This document shows positions 36,673 through 45,556 of a DNA stretch of 64,000 nucleotides, piece after piece. The stretch is from the NCBI GenBank assembly GCA_927407015.1, contig CAKMJT010000004.1, forward strand, positions 90,354 to 154,353. The letters are read 5' to 3'. This DNA comes from an uncultured Proteiniphilum sp. (GTDB lineage: Bacteria; Bacteroidota; Bacteroidia; Bacteroidales; Dysgonomonadaceae). Positions within the stretch are counted from its first letter, which is position 1. Each line of letters begins with the position of its first letter. The notes beneath the pieces are model-generated. The model was not told the DNA's origin and made no database searches. It was given only the letters and a program-made list of their open reading frames with translations. The position numbers were made by a program, and so were the translations under genes.

Positions 36673-37058
36673 ACACGAGAATCACCCCCGGTTATATTTC
36701 CGAGCTGCAGGAAAACGAGATATTCGTTTTTGGAAGCAACCTTGAAGGCAGTCATGGCGGTGGTGCCGCAAAAACGGCACACGCTAAATTCGGTGCTATA
36801 TGGGGACAAGGTGTGGGGTTGCAGGGTCGGTCCTACGGGATACCCACGATGCATGGCGGATTGGAAGATATCAGGCCCTTTGTGGATGAGTTTATTGATT
36901 TTGCCATTGCCCACCCCGCCCTTAGATTTCTGGTAACGCGCGTTGGATGTGGCATTGCCGGTTTTCACGATGCCGAGATCGCACCTCTTTTCGCACGTGC
37001 CACGGATGTTTCCAACATCTGCCTGCCCGATAGCTTCTGGAGTGTGATCAGGGGTTGA
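36669..37058 (+). CDS. Phage-type A1S_2505-like protein, macro-like motif
   Basis: 129 residues from ATG 36669, which overlaps the stop of the previous gene (ATGA), supporting coupled translation. The pattern EIFVFGSNLEGSHGGGAAKTA, FGAIWGQGVGLQGRSYGIPT, then RFLVTRVGCGIAGFHDAEIAPLF is that of the small A1S_2505-type proteins found mainly in phages. The Gly-rich loops recall macro domains that bind ADP-ribose, but this is a resemblance only. It is unusual for it to be coupled to a secreted hydrolase; the efflux operon begins 25 bases later. Confidence 0.72.
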   Translation: MNTRITPGYISELQENEIFVFGSNLEGSHGGGAAKTAHAKFGAIWGQGVGLQGRSYGIPTMHGGLEDIRPFVDEFIDFAIAHPALRFLVTRVGCGIAGFHDAEIAPLFARATDVSNICLPDSFWSVIRG

Positions 37059-37083
37059 TGACCACCCTAAAACCAATCATATC

Positions 37084-38313
37084 TTGAAAAAAGACAGGAT
37101 TATTTTCATTGCGGCTATTCTCACCTCTTTCTCTTCATGCCAGCTGAAAAATAAAGAGATTAGCTCCGTGTACACTGTCGGTAACAAGGATTTTGAGAAC
37201 TCAATCTTCATTGAGGGAATAGTGGAACCGACCCTATTCACCACGCTAAGCTGTCCGATGAATGTCAACGGGACAATCACCTATCTCGTGGAAGACGGGA
37301 CCATGGTACAGGAGGGCGAAACGGTCTGCATCATTGAAGATGACAACAGTGAGAATAACTATGATAACCTGCTACTCGCCCTGGAATCGGTCAACGCTGA
37401 ATTGAGCAAAAGAAAAGCCGATCTGCAGATGCAGTATGCCTTGCTGGAGGCACAAGTGAAAAACAATGAAGCCGACACACAGATAGCCAATTTAGATTCC
37501 CTGCAGCTCAGATTCGTCTCCCCCACACAACGGAGAATCAGTGAGCTTGAACTGGAGAGAGCGTCCATCGAGAAAACAAGGCTCGGACAAAAGCTCCGAT
37601 CACTGGAAATTATCAACCGATCGGAGATAAGAACGCTGGAAATACAAATCCAAAGATTGACGAACCGGATGGAGTCAGCGAAAAAAGTGCTGGACGGCTT
37701 AACGATCAAAGCCCCGAAAACGGGATTGGCCATTGTGTCCGAATCACGAAGGACGCGCAGCAAGCTGAAGGAAGGAGACGATGTGTGGAACAATATGCCC
37801 CTGGTCATCATTCCTGAAATAACAGAGATGAAGGTGAAAATGATGGTGAATGAAACAGATTTCAAATATATCAGTGAGAACGATTCCGTGAGTTATACAT
37901 TCGACGCCATGCCCGACAACAAAGCATATGGCCGGATCATCAGGAAATTACCGGTGGGACAACCGCTCCAGAGAGATTCAAAGGTGAAGTTTTTCGAGGT
38001 GGAAGCATCCCTTGACAGTCTGTTGCAGCTCCCCGAGCCGGGATTCACCGCAGACAGCCGGGTGATGGTCAACTATATCAAAGATACCATCGTCGTTCCG
38101 CAAATAGCTATTTTTGAGGTGGATTCAATGAAAGTTGTGTATGTGAAGAAAAACAGGAAATACGAGTTGCGGCAGATAACGACAGGCCTTTCCTCACAAA
38201 AAGAATCCATTGTATCGGAAGGCCTGAAAAGAGGAGAGGTGATTTCTCTGATCCAGCCGCACGCTTCGCTGATCAGTGGAGAGAGATTATTCTCAGGGTC
38301 AGTTCATGATTAA
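37084..38313 (+). CDS. Efflux periplasmic adaptor lipoprotein 1 (HlyD/MacA-like)
   Basis: 409 residues from a TTG codon at 37084; no ATG lies between the upstream stop and the signal peptide (KKDRIIFIAAILTSFSSC, lipobox with Cys near residue 19). A lipoyl half-motif (GTITYLVEDGTMVQEGETVC), a long coiled coil (about 95-210), the second lipoyl half (ITEMKVKMMVNETDF region) and a C-terminal beta-barrel/MP domain (DTIVVPQIAIFEVDSMKVVYV). Such adaptors join an inner-membrane pump to a TolC channel. It is the first of three adaptors in a row. Confidence 0.85.
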   Translation: MKKDRIIFIAAILTSFSSCQLKNKEISSVYTVGNKDFENSIFIEGIVEPTLFTTLSCPMNVNGTITYLVEDGTMVQEGETVCIIEDDNSENNYDNLLLALESVNAELSKRKADLQMQYALLEAQVKNNEADTQIANLDSLQLRFVSPTQRRISELELERASIEKTRLGQKLRSLEIINRSEIRTLEIQIQRLTNRMESAKKVLDGLTIKAPKTGLAIVSESRRTRSKLKEGDDVWNNMPLVIIPEITEMKVKMMVNETDFKYISENDSVSYTFDAMPDNKAYGRIIRKLPVGQPLQRDSKVKFFEVEASLDSLLQLPEPGFTADSRVMVNYIKDTIVVPQIAIFEVDSMKVVYVKKNRKYELRQITTGLSSQKESIVSEGLKRGEVISLIQPHASLISGERLFSGSVHD

Positions 38314-38394
38314 ATTGTTTTTTCAGTGCAGAGGAAATGGATCCATTCTGTCGAATAGGTGATATAAAAGGTTCTCTCTAAATTTATAATTAAC

Positions 38395-39642
38395 ATGGGA
38401 CATCAGTTTAAAACTACTTTCATCCTTATTTTTTGTGCGTTGTTATTGTTTTCGTGCGGTAAAAAAAAGGAGACACAACAAGTGCCGGTAGGAAGAGTAG
38501 CCAAAGGCACCCTCTTTCTCGATCTCTATGAGGAGGGCGAGATTGAAGCCATTCAATCGACCAATATTGTGGCACCCCGTATTTCCTGGCGATATGGTAA
38601 CCTGAAGATCACCGAAATGGTGAAGGACGGACAAGAGGTGAAGGCGGGAGATACGCTGCTGGTATTTGATCCTTCAGAGGTACTGAAAGGGATTATTGAT
38701 GCCGAGTCGAACCTGGAAATAGCCAGGGCTGAATATGACAGGATGATCGCCCAGCAGCAGTCAGATCTGGAGGATCTCAGGGCTTCTCTGGAAGTGACCC
38801 GTATATCCCATGAGATATCAAAAATCCGGTTTGAATCATCGGAATATGAATCCGAGATCAGGAAAAAAGAGATCCATCTGAATCTGGACAAGGCTGAGAT
38901 TGCGTTGCAGAGAGCCCGGGAGCAGATCGCAAACCGGATAAAAATCCAAAACGAGGAGGTGAAGCAGAAAGAGCTCTCCATCATGCGGTTTGAATCCAAT
39001 CTCGCGGAGGCACAGGAAACACTGCGGCAGCTCTCAGTGGTCTCCCCTTCTTCGGGTATTGCCATCATATCGCGCAACAGGAGCAGCAACAATAAGTTTC
39101 AGATAGGCGACCAGTGCTGGGCAGGACTGCCCATTATCCAGTTACCCGACTTATCGGCGCTAAAGGCAACCGTTCAGATCAACGAAGTGGATATCGCGAA
39201 AATAAGCAAGGGGTTGACCGTGGAGATCAAGCCGGATGCCTTTTCCGACAGCATCTTCACCGGGAAAGTAAACACCATAGCCAATCTGGCGGTGAACAAG
39301 GAGAGATCGTCGAAGATCAAGGTGTTTCCTGTGGAGATACTACTGAACGAGACGGATAAGAACCTGCTTCCCGGTCTTACCGTCAGCTGCAGGATTATCA
39401 TGGATCAAATCAATGATGTGTTGTATATCCCCCTGGATGCCCTGAGAATGGAGGGAGATAAAAATTACGTCTATCGGAAAAGCGGCAACAGCTATCACAA
39501 GACAGCGATTGAGACCGGCATCAGCAATACCGATTATGTAGTGGTTACCGATGGACTCAGGGAAGGAGACGAGATCGCGCTGACCGATCCGTTTGCCATC
39601 ACCACGGAAGAGGCGAAAAAAGAAAAAGTCGAAATAGGATGA
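38395..39642 (+). CDS. Efflux periplasmic adaptor lipoprotein 2
   Basis: 415 residues. Signal peptide with lipobox LLLFSCGKKKE. N-terminal beta strand and lipoyl half (RISWRYGNLKITEMVKDGQEV, KAGDTLLVFDPSE), coiled coil with heptad-like EIARAEYDRMIAQQQSDLEDL (about 100-215), second lipoyl half ending LSVVSPSSGIAI, then barrel and membrane-proximal domains with LYIPLDALRMEGDKNYVYRKSG. Sequence identity to the first adaptor is low by eye, although the order of parts is the same. Its stop overlaps the next ATG (ATGA). Confidence 0.88.
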   Translation: MGHQFKTTFILIFCALLLFSCGKKKETQQVPVGRVAKGTLFLDLYEEGEIEAIQSTNIVAPRISWRYGNLKITEMVKDGQEVKAGDTLLVFDPSEVLKGIIDAESNLEIARAEYDRMIAQQQSDLEDLRASLEVTRISHEISKIRFESSEYESEIRKKEIHLNLDKAEIALQRAREQIANRIKIQNEEVKQKELSIMRFESNLAEAQETLRQLSVVSPSSGIAIISRNRSSNNKFQIGDQCWAGLPIIQLPDLSALKATVQINEVDIAKISKGLTVEIKPDAFSDSIFTGKVNTIANLAVNKERSSKIKVFPVEILLNETDKNLLPGLTVSCRIIMDQINDVLYIPLDALRMEGDKNYVYRKSGNSYHKTAIETGISNTDYVVVTDGLREGDEIALTDPFAITTEEAKKEKVEIG

Positions 39643-40643
39643 AACGAATAATCAAATATACGCTGCCGGTCTCTTTTTTTATCCTCCTGACACTGTCATC
39701 ATGCAAGGATGGAACCTTGTTTGGCGATGCAAAAAAAGAAACCTCCGATGGCACCATAATCGTTGAGACAGGGGAACTGGCGGCGATCAACTCGGTATCG
39801 TTCGTGATACCCCGCTATGGACGCAACTGGTACGAGATGAAAATAATCGGTCTGCTGAATCACGGTGAGGTTGTGAAAAAAGGAGACTCCGTCGCCCAGC
39901 TGGATCCCGCTGATATCAACAAGTATATACTGGACAGGGAGAGCAATCTGGAGACACAGCTGGCTGCCCTGGAGAAGATGTATGTGGAGCAGGAGAACAG
40001 GAAACAGGAAAGCGAGTCGAGGATAAAAAATGAACTGGCTTCCTACGATCTGAAGAAGATAGAACTGGAGGCGACGCGATTTGAGTCGGACCGGCAACAG
40101 CAAATCAAAAAGATGGAGTTTGAACAGGCGACCATCAACCTGGAGAAGGAGAAAAAGATTTTCGAATTAAGCGGGAAGATCAACGAAAACAACCTGAAGA
40201 TACAGGAGATCAGGGTAGAACAGATCAGGAAAGATATCGAAGATGCAAAAGCGCTGCTGCCCTCGCTCACGTTACGCACCCCCGTATCGGGTGTGTTCCA
40301 GACGGAGGTCAATCCGCAGGACCAGACCCGAAGCATTTACAAGATTGGAGATAATATCTATGCCGGAAATAACCTGGCCAATGTCCCGGAGCTGGCGTTC
40401 ATGAAGGTTATGACGCAGGTGAACGAAACAGATTTTTTAAAAATCACCCTCAACCAGCAAGTAGCTGTCCGTCTGGATGCCCTACCCAAGGTGGTCTTCG
40501 ACGGAGAGGTAACCTACATCGGAAAGCTGTGCCGTTTGAAAGAACGCAATTCACGTCAAAAAGTGTTCGATGTGGAAGTGACCATACAGAAGCCGGACGA
40601 CAGGTTAAAACCGGGGATGACGGTAAGTTGTGAATTTTTATAA
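39639..40643 (+). CDS. Efflux periplasmic adaptor lipoprotein 3 (short form)
   Basis: 334 residues. Signal peptide and lipobox TLSSCKDG. Lipoyl half (VIPRYGRNWYEMKIIGLLNHG, VVKKGDSVAQLDPADINKYIL), coiled coil (about 90-200), TLRTPVSGVFQTEV, then barrel strands ending at PGMTVSCEF. It stops where the other two continue with the C-terminal membrane-proximal domain, so it is about 75-80 residues shorter than they are. It overlaps the previous gene by four bases and is 12 bases before the permease gene. Confidence 0.87.
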   Translation: MKRIIKYTLPVSFFILLTLSSCKDGTLFGDAKKETSDGTIIVETGELAAINSVSFVIPRYGRNWYEMKIIGLLNHGEVVKKGDSVAQLDPADINKYILDRESNLETQLAALEKMYVEQENRKQESESRIKNELASYDLKKIELEATRFESDRQQQIKKMEFEQATINLEKEKKIFELSGKINENNLKIQEIRVEQIRKDIEDAKALLPSLTLRTPVSGVFQTEVNPQDQTRSIYKIGDNIYAGNNLANVPELAFMKVMTQVNETDFLKITLNQQVAVRLDALPKVVFDGEVTYIGKLCRLKERNSRQKVFDVEVTIQKPDDRLKPGMTVSCEFL

Positions 40644-40655
40644 AGCGTGTGAATT

Positions 40656-41894
40656 ATGCAGTACGGAGAGAATATACGTCTGGCGTTAAAAGGATTGACC
40701 GATCATAAGTTCCGTTCTTTTTTGACCATGCTGGGGATCATTTTCGGTGTAGCCTCGGTGATCACGATGTTATCGATCGGTGAGGGTGCCAAGCGGGAAG
40801 CCATCGCCAAATACCAGGACCTTGGAGTGAACAACATCATCATCAGGGAGAAATCACTTTCCGACAACGAACTGGAAGAAGTGAGAGCACGGTTTTCACA
40901 GGGTCTCTCACTCCAGGATGCCGGTGTAATCAGGGAGATAGTGCCGGGGGTGGAGAAGATAGCCTCACAGGCGGAGAAGAATACCGACGTGAAGTACAAC
41001 GACAAATCGGTGAAATCGACCGTGATAGGTATCACACCCGATTTTTTGGGGATGATGAATTATGCTGTCCGGCAGGGATATTTCATCAACGAGAAACATG
41101 ACAATGAAAGGCTGAAGGTATGTGTATTGGGAGCCGGCATTGCCGCCACTTTTTTCAAGGGTGAGGAGCCTGTGGGGCAGATGGTGAAAATAGACGACCA
41201 ATGGCTGGAGGTGATTGGTGTACTGGAGTCGAAGAGCCTTTTCACCGAAACTGTCGGTGAGCTGGCAGCCAGAGACCTGAACACGGATGTGTATGTACCG
41301 TTATCGTTGTTTCTGAACCGCTTTACACCGGAGAACATCCTGACCAGCCAGATACAACAGATTACGGTGCAGATAGACAACTCCGATAAGTTGATGGAGG
41401 CTTCCAAGATCATCGATGAGATTCTGAAAAGACATCATTTCAATAATGACGATTACAGTATCGTGATTCCCTTTGAACTGCTGAAACAGGAAGAAAAGGA
41501 ACGGCAGATCTATAATATCCTGCTGGGTGCCATAGCAGCCATCTCTTTGCTGGTAGGCGGCATCGGCATCATGAACATCATGCTCGCCACCGTGATGGAA
41601 CGAACCCGTGAGATCGGCATCCGCAGGGCTGTCGGAGCACGCAAGGTGGATATCATGAGCCAGTTTGTGACCGAGTCGGTGGCGATCAGCATTACGGGGG
41701 GAATCATAGGGGTTTTTGTCGGGGTACTGCTCTCGCTGACCGTAACCCTCTTTACCGACATCACCACCTTCATCAAACCCTACTCCGTGTTCATTGCCTT
41801 CTCCTTTTCGGTTATTGTAGGCGTTAGTTTTGGTTACCTGCCGGCAAAAAATGCCGCCAATCTGAAACCGGTAGACTCCATTCGCCACGAATAA
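40656..41894 (+). CDS. MacB-type ABC transporter permease
   Basis: 412 residues. One membrane segment near residue 20-42 (RSFLTMLGIIFGVASVITML), a MacB_PCD-like periplasmic domain (about 45-240), and three C-terminal membrane segments of the FtsX/MacB type (about 285-390) with GGIGIMNIMLATVMERTREIGIRRAVGA, the conserved coupling motif. The ATPase is a separate gene just downstream, unlike E. coli MacB, where it is fused. Mechanotransmission-type pumps of this class drive export of peptides, lipoproteins or drugs through TolC. Confidence 0.93.
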   Translation: MQYGENIRLALKGLTDHKFRSFLTMLGIIFGVASVITMLSIGEGAKREAIAKYQDLGVNNIIIREKSLSDNELEEVRARFSQGLSLQDAGVIREIVPGVEKIASQAEKNTDVKYNDKSVKSTVIGITPDFLGMMNYAVRQGYFINEKHDNERLKVCVLGAGIAATFFKGEEPVGQMVKIDDQWLEVIGVLESKSLFTETVGELAARDLNTDVYVPLSLFLNRFTPENILTSQIQQITVQIDNSDKLMEASKIIDEILKRHHFNNDDYSIVIPFELLKQEEKERQIYNILLGAIAAISLLVGGIGIMNIMLATVMERTREIGIRRAVGARKVDIMSQFVTESVAISITGGIIGVFVGVLLSLTVTLFTDITTFIKPYSVFIAFSFSVIVGVSFGYLPAKNAANLKPVDSIRHE

Positions 41895-41906
41895 AAAAGC
41901 GTCATC

Positions 41907-42605
41907 ATGCTGATAGAAATAAAAGAGCTCAAAAAGAACTACTCGCTGGGAAACAGTGAGATCCCTGTCATCCACGGCATCAATCTCAACATAGAGAAGA
42001 ATGAGTATGTGGCCATCATGGGCCCTTCCGGTTCCGGGAAATCCACCCTGATGAATATCCTCGGATGCCTCGATACGGCTTCCAGCGGCCATTACTACCT
42101 GAACAAGGTGGATGTCAGCACGCTGGATGATGATGCCCTCTCGGTCATGAGGAACAGGGAAATAGGGTTTATCTTCCAGAATTTCAATCTCCTGCCCCGT
42201 CTGAATGCCATCCAGAACGTTGAACTACCGCTGATATATGCAGGCACACATGCCCATGAACGCAGGGAAAGAGCGTTGCAGGCACTGGAAAAAGTGGCCC
42301 TCACCGACCGGATCGATCACAAGCCCAACGAGCTCAGTGGCGGCCAGCGGCAGAGAGTGGCTATTGCCCGGGCACTGGTGACCAATCCCGGTATATTGCT
42401 GGCCGATGAACCGACCGGCGCCCTCGATTCAAAAACCGGCATTGAAATCATGCGTCTGTTCGATGACCTGCACCGGGAAGGCAACACCATTATCCTGATC
42501 ACGCACGAGCAGGAGATCGCCAACTACGCCCATCGCAATATCTATCTGAAGGATGGGTTGATCCACTCCGATCAGCCGAACAGGCTGAAGAGTAAACTAT
42601 CCTGA
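41907..42605 (+). CDS. MacB/LolD-type ABC ATPase
   Basis: 232 residues with every ABC motif: Walker [11 protein letters not shown] loop [12 protein letters not shown], signature [15 protein letters not shown], Walker [17 protein letters not shown], and H loop ILITHEQE. The MacB/LolD subfamily is indicated by the PTGALD form and size. It is the energy-providing partner of the permease encoded 12 bases upstream. Confidence 0.94.
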   Translation: MLIEIKELKKNYSLGNSEIPVIHGINLNIEKNEYVAIMGPSGSGKSTLMNILGCLDTASSGHYYLNKVDVSTLDDDALSVMRNREIGFIFQNFNLLPRLNAIQNVELPLIYAGTHAHERRERALQALEKVALTDRIDHKPNELSGGQRQRVAIARALVTNPGILLADEPTGALDSKTGIEIMRLFDDLHREGNTIILITHEQEIANYAHRNIYLKDGLIHSDQPNRLKSKLS

Positions 42606-42622
42606 ATTAAACAAAGAAACAG

Positions 42623-44125
42623 ATGACAACACACAATACAAGAAGACAGCTGCTAATCATCAGTATTTTTTTGCTGAATTACTGTTTTTCATTGCACAGT
42701 CAGTCTGTACAAACACTGACACTGGATGAGTGCATCGAGACGGCGAAGAGTAAGAGTTACAGTATGCTGAAGCTGGGGGAAGACCTCAGGATCGCTGAAT
42801 TTAACCTCAAGTCGGCAACCAGCAGGCTCAGGACGCATATCGACATGACGATAGAGTCCCCGCAGTACAGTGAGACCATCGAGAGCTGGAAAGATACTAC
42901 CGGGATCACATATTACTATCCGATCAAAGAGCTGGGTCATTCCAGCACCTTGACAATCAACCAGCCGCTGCCTACCGACGGAAATATTTTTATCCAGAAT
43001 TCGTTGTCCAGCGGTGAGAACCTGACAAGCAGCTTCCGCTCTTCCCGCCTGCGGTCACGTATTGGCTTTAATCAGCCTCTCAGCTCTTTTTACGCCTACA
43101 ACAGGATCAGATCAACACTGAAAAGAGCCGAACTGGATTATGAGAGGTCGAACAAGCAATACAAAAGGGAAGAGCTCAATCTAGTGTATCAGGTGAGCAG
43201 TGCCTATTACAACCTCCTGTCGCTTCAGCGAACCATGGAGATTGCCTCGCTGGACCTGGAAAGACAAATGGAAGCGTTTGAGATTTCCAAAAACAAGTAT
43301 GCCGCAGGGCTTATCCGTGAGGTAGATGCGCTACAGATGGAGGTGGACCTGGCCGAAGCGCAGAATAATTATGATATAGCCATACTGAATGAGATCTCTG
43401 CCAAGAACTCGTTCAAGGAGCTCCTCGGGCTGGATCTGAACGACAGCATTGCCCTGAACAGCGAACTGAATTATCAGATTGTGATCATTGATCCCGAAAA
43501 AGCCGTTGAGCTGGCACTGAAAAACAGGCTGGAAGTGAGAGAACAGGAGATACAGATTGAGCTGCAAAAGCTCAACATCAGGCAACAGCGTTCCAACGGC
43601 ATGATACAGGGACGAATTGATGCCTACTTTGAAAAAGCAGGCATGAATCAGCAGTCTGAGATTGGTTTCTTTCATTCTATCCAAAGCTCCTATCACAATC
43701 TGATGGAGAGGGATGCCAGTTATGGCGTGGGACTGACCGTGACAATCCCCATACTCGACTGGGGTGAGAACAGGGCGCTGGTCAGGGCTGCCGAATCCCG
43801 CTTAAAACAATCCAACTATCGCAAGGAAGAGGTGGAACGTGAAATTGAAACAGAAGTGAAGAACCTGATCGCCGGTATCAACAGCAACTTGAAAAGATTA
43901 CAGGTTTTAGAGAAAAATGTACTCGTCGCCGAGAAAAGCTTCGAGATCACGCGTCAGCGTTTCTCCGACGGGGATATAGACAGTCAGGACCTGGCACTGG
44001 AGAGAAACCGTCTCAACAATGCCTACACTTCTCATCTGAGGGCTTACATCAATTATCAGCTCTCACTGGCCGATCTGACGAGAAAAACATTTTATGATTT
44101 CCGTACGCAACAGGAAGTGAAATAA
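42623..44125 (+). CDS. TolC-family outer-membrane channel
   Basis: 500 residues with an N-terminal signal peptide (about 8-28, LLIISIFLLNYCFSLHSQ). Two OEP repeats with helical barrels: LTLDECIETAKSKSYSMLKLG, later VYQVSSAYYNLLSLQRTMEIAS and KYAAGLIREVDALQMEVDLAEAQ in the first half, and VGLTVTIPILDWGENRALVRAAESRLKQ plus the final QRFSDGDIDSQDLALERNRLN helix pair in the second. It closes the efflux operon (18 bases behind the ATPase gene). Confidence 0.93.
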   Translation: MTTHNTRRQLLIISIFLLNYCFSLHSQSVQTLTLDECIETAKSKSYSMLKLGEDLRIAEFNLKSATSRLRTHIDMTIESPQYSETIESWKDTTGITYYYPIKELGHSSTLTINQPLPTDGNIFIQNSLSSGENLTSSFRSSRLRSRIGFNQPLSSFYAYNRIRSTLKRAELDYERSNKQYKREELNLVYQVSSAYYNLLSLQRTMEIASLDLERQMEAFEISKNKYAAGLIREVDALQMEVDLAEAQNNYDIAILNEISAKNSFKELLGLDLNDSIALNSELNYQIVIIDPEKAVELALKNRLEVREQEIQIELQKLNIRQQRSNGMIQGRIDAYFEKAGMNQQSEIGFFHSIQSSYHNLMERDASYGVGLTVTIPILDWGENRALVRAAESRLKQSNYRKEEVEREIETEVKNLIAGINSNLKRLQVLEKNVLVAEKSFEITRQRFSDGDIDSQDLALERNRLNNAYTSHLRAYINYQLSLADLTRKTFYDFRTQQEVK

Positions 44126-44158
44126 AGCAAGTTCTTCCTGCTGTTTGCTTCCGCCTGG

Positions 44159-44461
44159 TCAGTGCAGACTGGCTTTGTTGAAGATATGTTCGGGGATCAT
44201 CCGGTCGATGACCCGGCACCTACGGCCATCCAGCATCTCTTCGCCGGACACAACGGCATTGTATTGTTCCAGCAGGGGCTTATCGTTCATCATATCTTCA
44301 TAGGACAGGTCGCACCCCATCACCGACTGGCGGAGCATATGCCCGGAGATCTGAATGGTACGGTCCGTTGAGGGTGAATGATTGGCATCGGCCGTTTGCG
44401 CCCCTGCTCCCGTTGCTAAGGTCATCAAGGCTGTCAGAAATAGCCATTTCCTGATTTTCAG
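44159..44461 (-). pseudogene. Remnant of a LolA-like lipoprotein-sorting protein
   Basis: The frame reads a signal peptide (LKIRKWLFLTALMTLATGAGAQ) then jumps to ISGHMLRQSVMGCDLSYEDMM and SGEEMLDGRRCRVIDR, which resembles the middle of outer-membrane lipoprotein-sorting-like proteins (SFMGSDFSYEDL in the family). The family is about 240-260 residues; only about 100 codons remain, and no ATG is present at the signal peptide (the codon before KIR is CTG). Both the N-terminal part of the mature domain and the C-terminus are missing. Confidence 0.6.
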
Positions 44462-44472
44462 GATGACATACT

Positions 44473-44499
44473 AAAAAACCCGATGCAATTGCACCGGGC
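44473..44499 (-). terminator. Terminator after rpsP
   Basis: On the minus strand CCCGGTGC, loop AATT and GCATCGGG form an 8-base stem with one wobble (44479-44498), followed by a T run. It lies 26 bases behind the rpsP stop. Confidence 0.75.
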
Positions 44500-44524
44500 T
44501 TACAGATAGGTATGTTCTTATCTT

Positions 44525-45211
44525 TTATTCAGCTGCTTCCGTCTTCTTCTCTTCAGCAGCAGGTGTTTCGTCTTTGGACTCTTCACTTGCGGCAGGAACA
44601 TCTTCAGCCGGAACTTCTGCTTTTTCTTTCACTACCGGAGCTTCTTCAGCGACTGGCACTTCTTCAGCGACTGGAGCTTCTTCAGCAACTGGAGCTTCAG
44701 CTGTTTCCACAACTTCGGCAACCGGTACGACGGGAGCATTGGCTGCTTCTTCCTCGGCTTTTCTCTTCGCCGTAGCTTCCGCTCTTGCCTTGTTTACCTC
44801 TTTTTCGGCGTCCATCCGGGATTTCTCCTCAGCTCTCTGTTTTTCCTCGTCCTTGCTCTTCTGAGACTGGGTAGACTGTTGTTTGTTGTTTTTCCACGCT
44901 TCGAATCTTTTCTCGGCTTCTGCTTCATCAAATGCGCCTTTTGTCACACCACCCAATAGGTGTTTCTTCATCATCACACCTTCGTCCGATAAGATATTAC
45001 GGACGGTGTCAGTGGGTTGTGCCCCTGTTTGCAGCCAATACAAAGCTCTGTCGAAATCTAAAGTGATCGTAGCCGGATTTGTGTTCGGGTTGTATGAACC
45101 AATCCTTTCAATATACTTTCCATCTCGTGGAGCTCTGCTATCTGCAACAATAATCTGATAAAAAGGATAATTTTTGCGTCCTCTTCTCTGTAAACGTAAT
45201 TTTGTTGCCAT
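44525..45211 (-). CDS. rpsP: 30S ribosomal protein S16 with long acidic tail
   Basis: 228 residues. Residues 1-83 are a standard S16 ([62 protein letters not shown]). S16 of E. coli ends at 82 residues; here about 140 more follow: a charged helix (KKAEEEKRxR-type, about 90-150) and an Ala/Pro/Glu/Val-rich repeat with APVAEE units (about 160-200), ending in acidic KKTEAAE. Extended tails occur in S16 of Bacteroides; the repeat number here is high. A promoter and a terminator flank it, so it is a single-gene transcript. Confidence 0.95.
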   Translation of the reverse strand: MATKLRLQRRGRKNYPFYQIIVADSRAPRDGKYIERIGSYNPNTNPATITLDFDRALYWLQTGAQPTDTVRNILSDEGVMMKKHLLGGVTKGAFDEAEAEKRFEAWKNNKQQSTQSQKSKDEEKQRAEEKSRMDAEKEVNKARAEATAKRKAEEEAANAPVVPVAEVVETAEAPVAEEAPVAEEVPVAEEAPVVKEKAEVPAEDVPAASEESKDETPAAEEKKTEAAE

Positions 45212-45251
45212 TTAGTAGTTCTTTGAATGAGTTAATTTGTATTTGCGGTTG

Positions 45252-45282
45252 CAAAGATAGGCATTATTTTAGTTTCTGCAAA
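45252..45282 (-). promoter_or_regulatory. Bacteroidetes-type promoter of rpsP
   Basis: Minus-strand TATCTTTG (45252-45259) and TTTG (45279-45282) with a 19-base spacer. The start would be near 45245, about 34 bases before the ATG at 45211. Confidence 0.7.
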
Positions 45283-45328
45283 GTGAAGTGTGTAAAAATG
45301 CCCCGACCTTCAGATTAACGGTATATTA

Positions 45329-45360
45329 TTTGGACATGGATAAAAAATGATTTAAATTTG
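45329..45360 (+). promoter_or_regulatory. Bacteroidetes-type promoter for the TPR-AraC gene
   Basis: TTTG (45329-45332), a 20-base spacer and TAAATTTG (45353-45360) match both elements. The start would be near 45367, about 190 bases before the ATG at 45557, leaving room for leader regulation. It points away from the rpsP promoter. Confidence 0.55.
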
Positions 45361-45556
45361 ACAGAGGTTTGCGATAGAAGAGTTGACCAAAACCATTCTC
45401 AGGATGTATTAACCTGCAAAACCGATTCGATGAAAATACGTTTCGTGATTTTGTGATGAAAGCGTTTATATACGGCCGACCCTCCATCATGACAAATAAG
45501 CGATGAGATACTAATTGTTTAACCAAACCAAGAACAAGGCGTATAGCGATATGTGC

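Noticed and set aside
45212..45556. A second gene between rpsP and the TPR-AraC gene
   Set aside because: The stretch is explained by two divergent promoters and a leader; no frame of length and composition was found.
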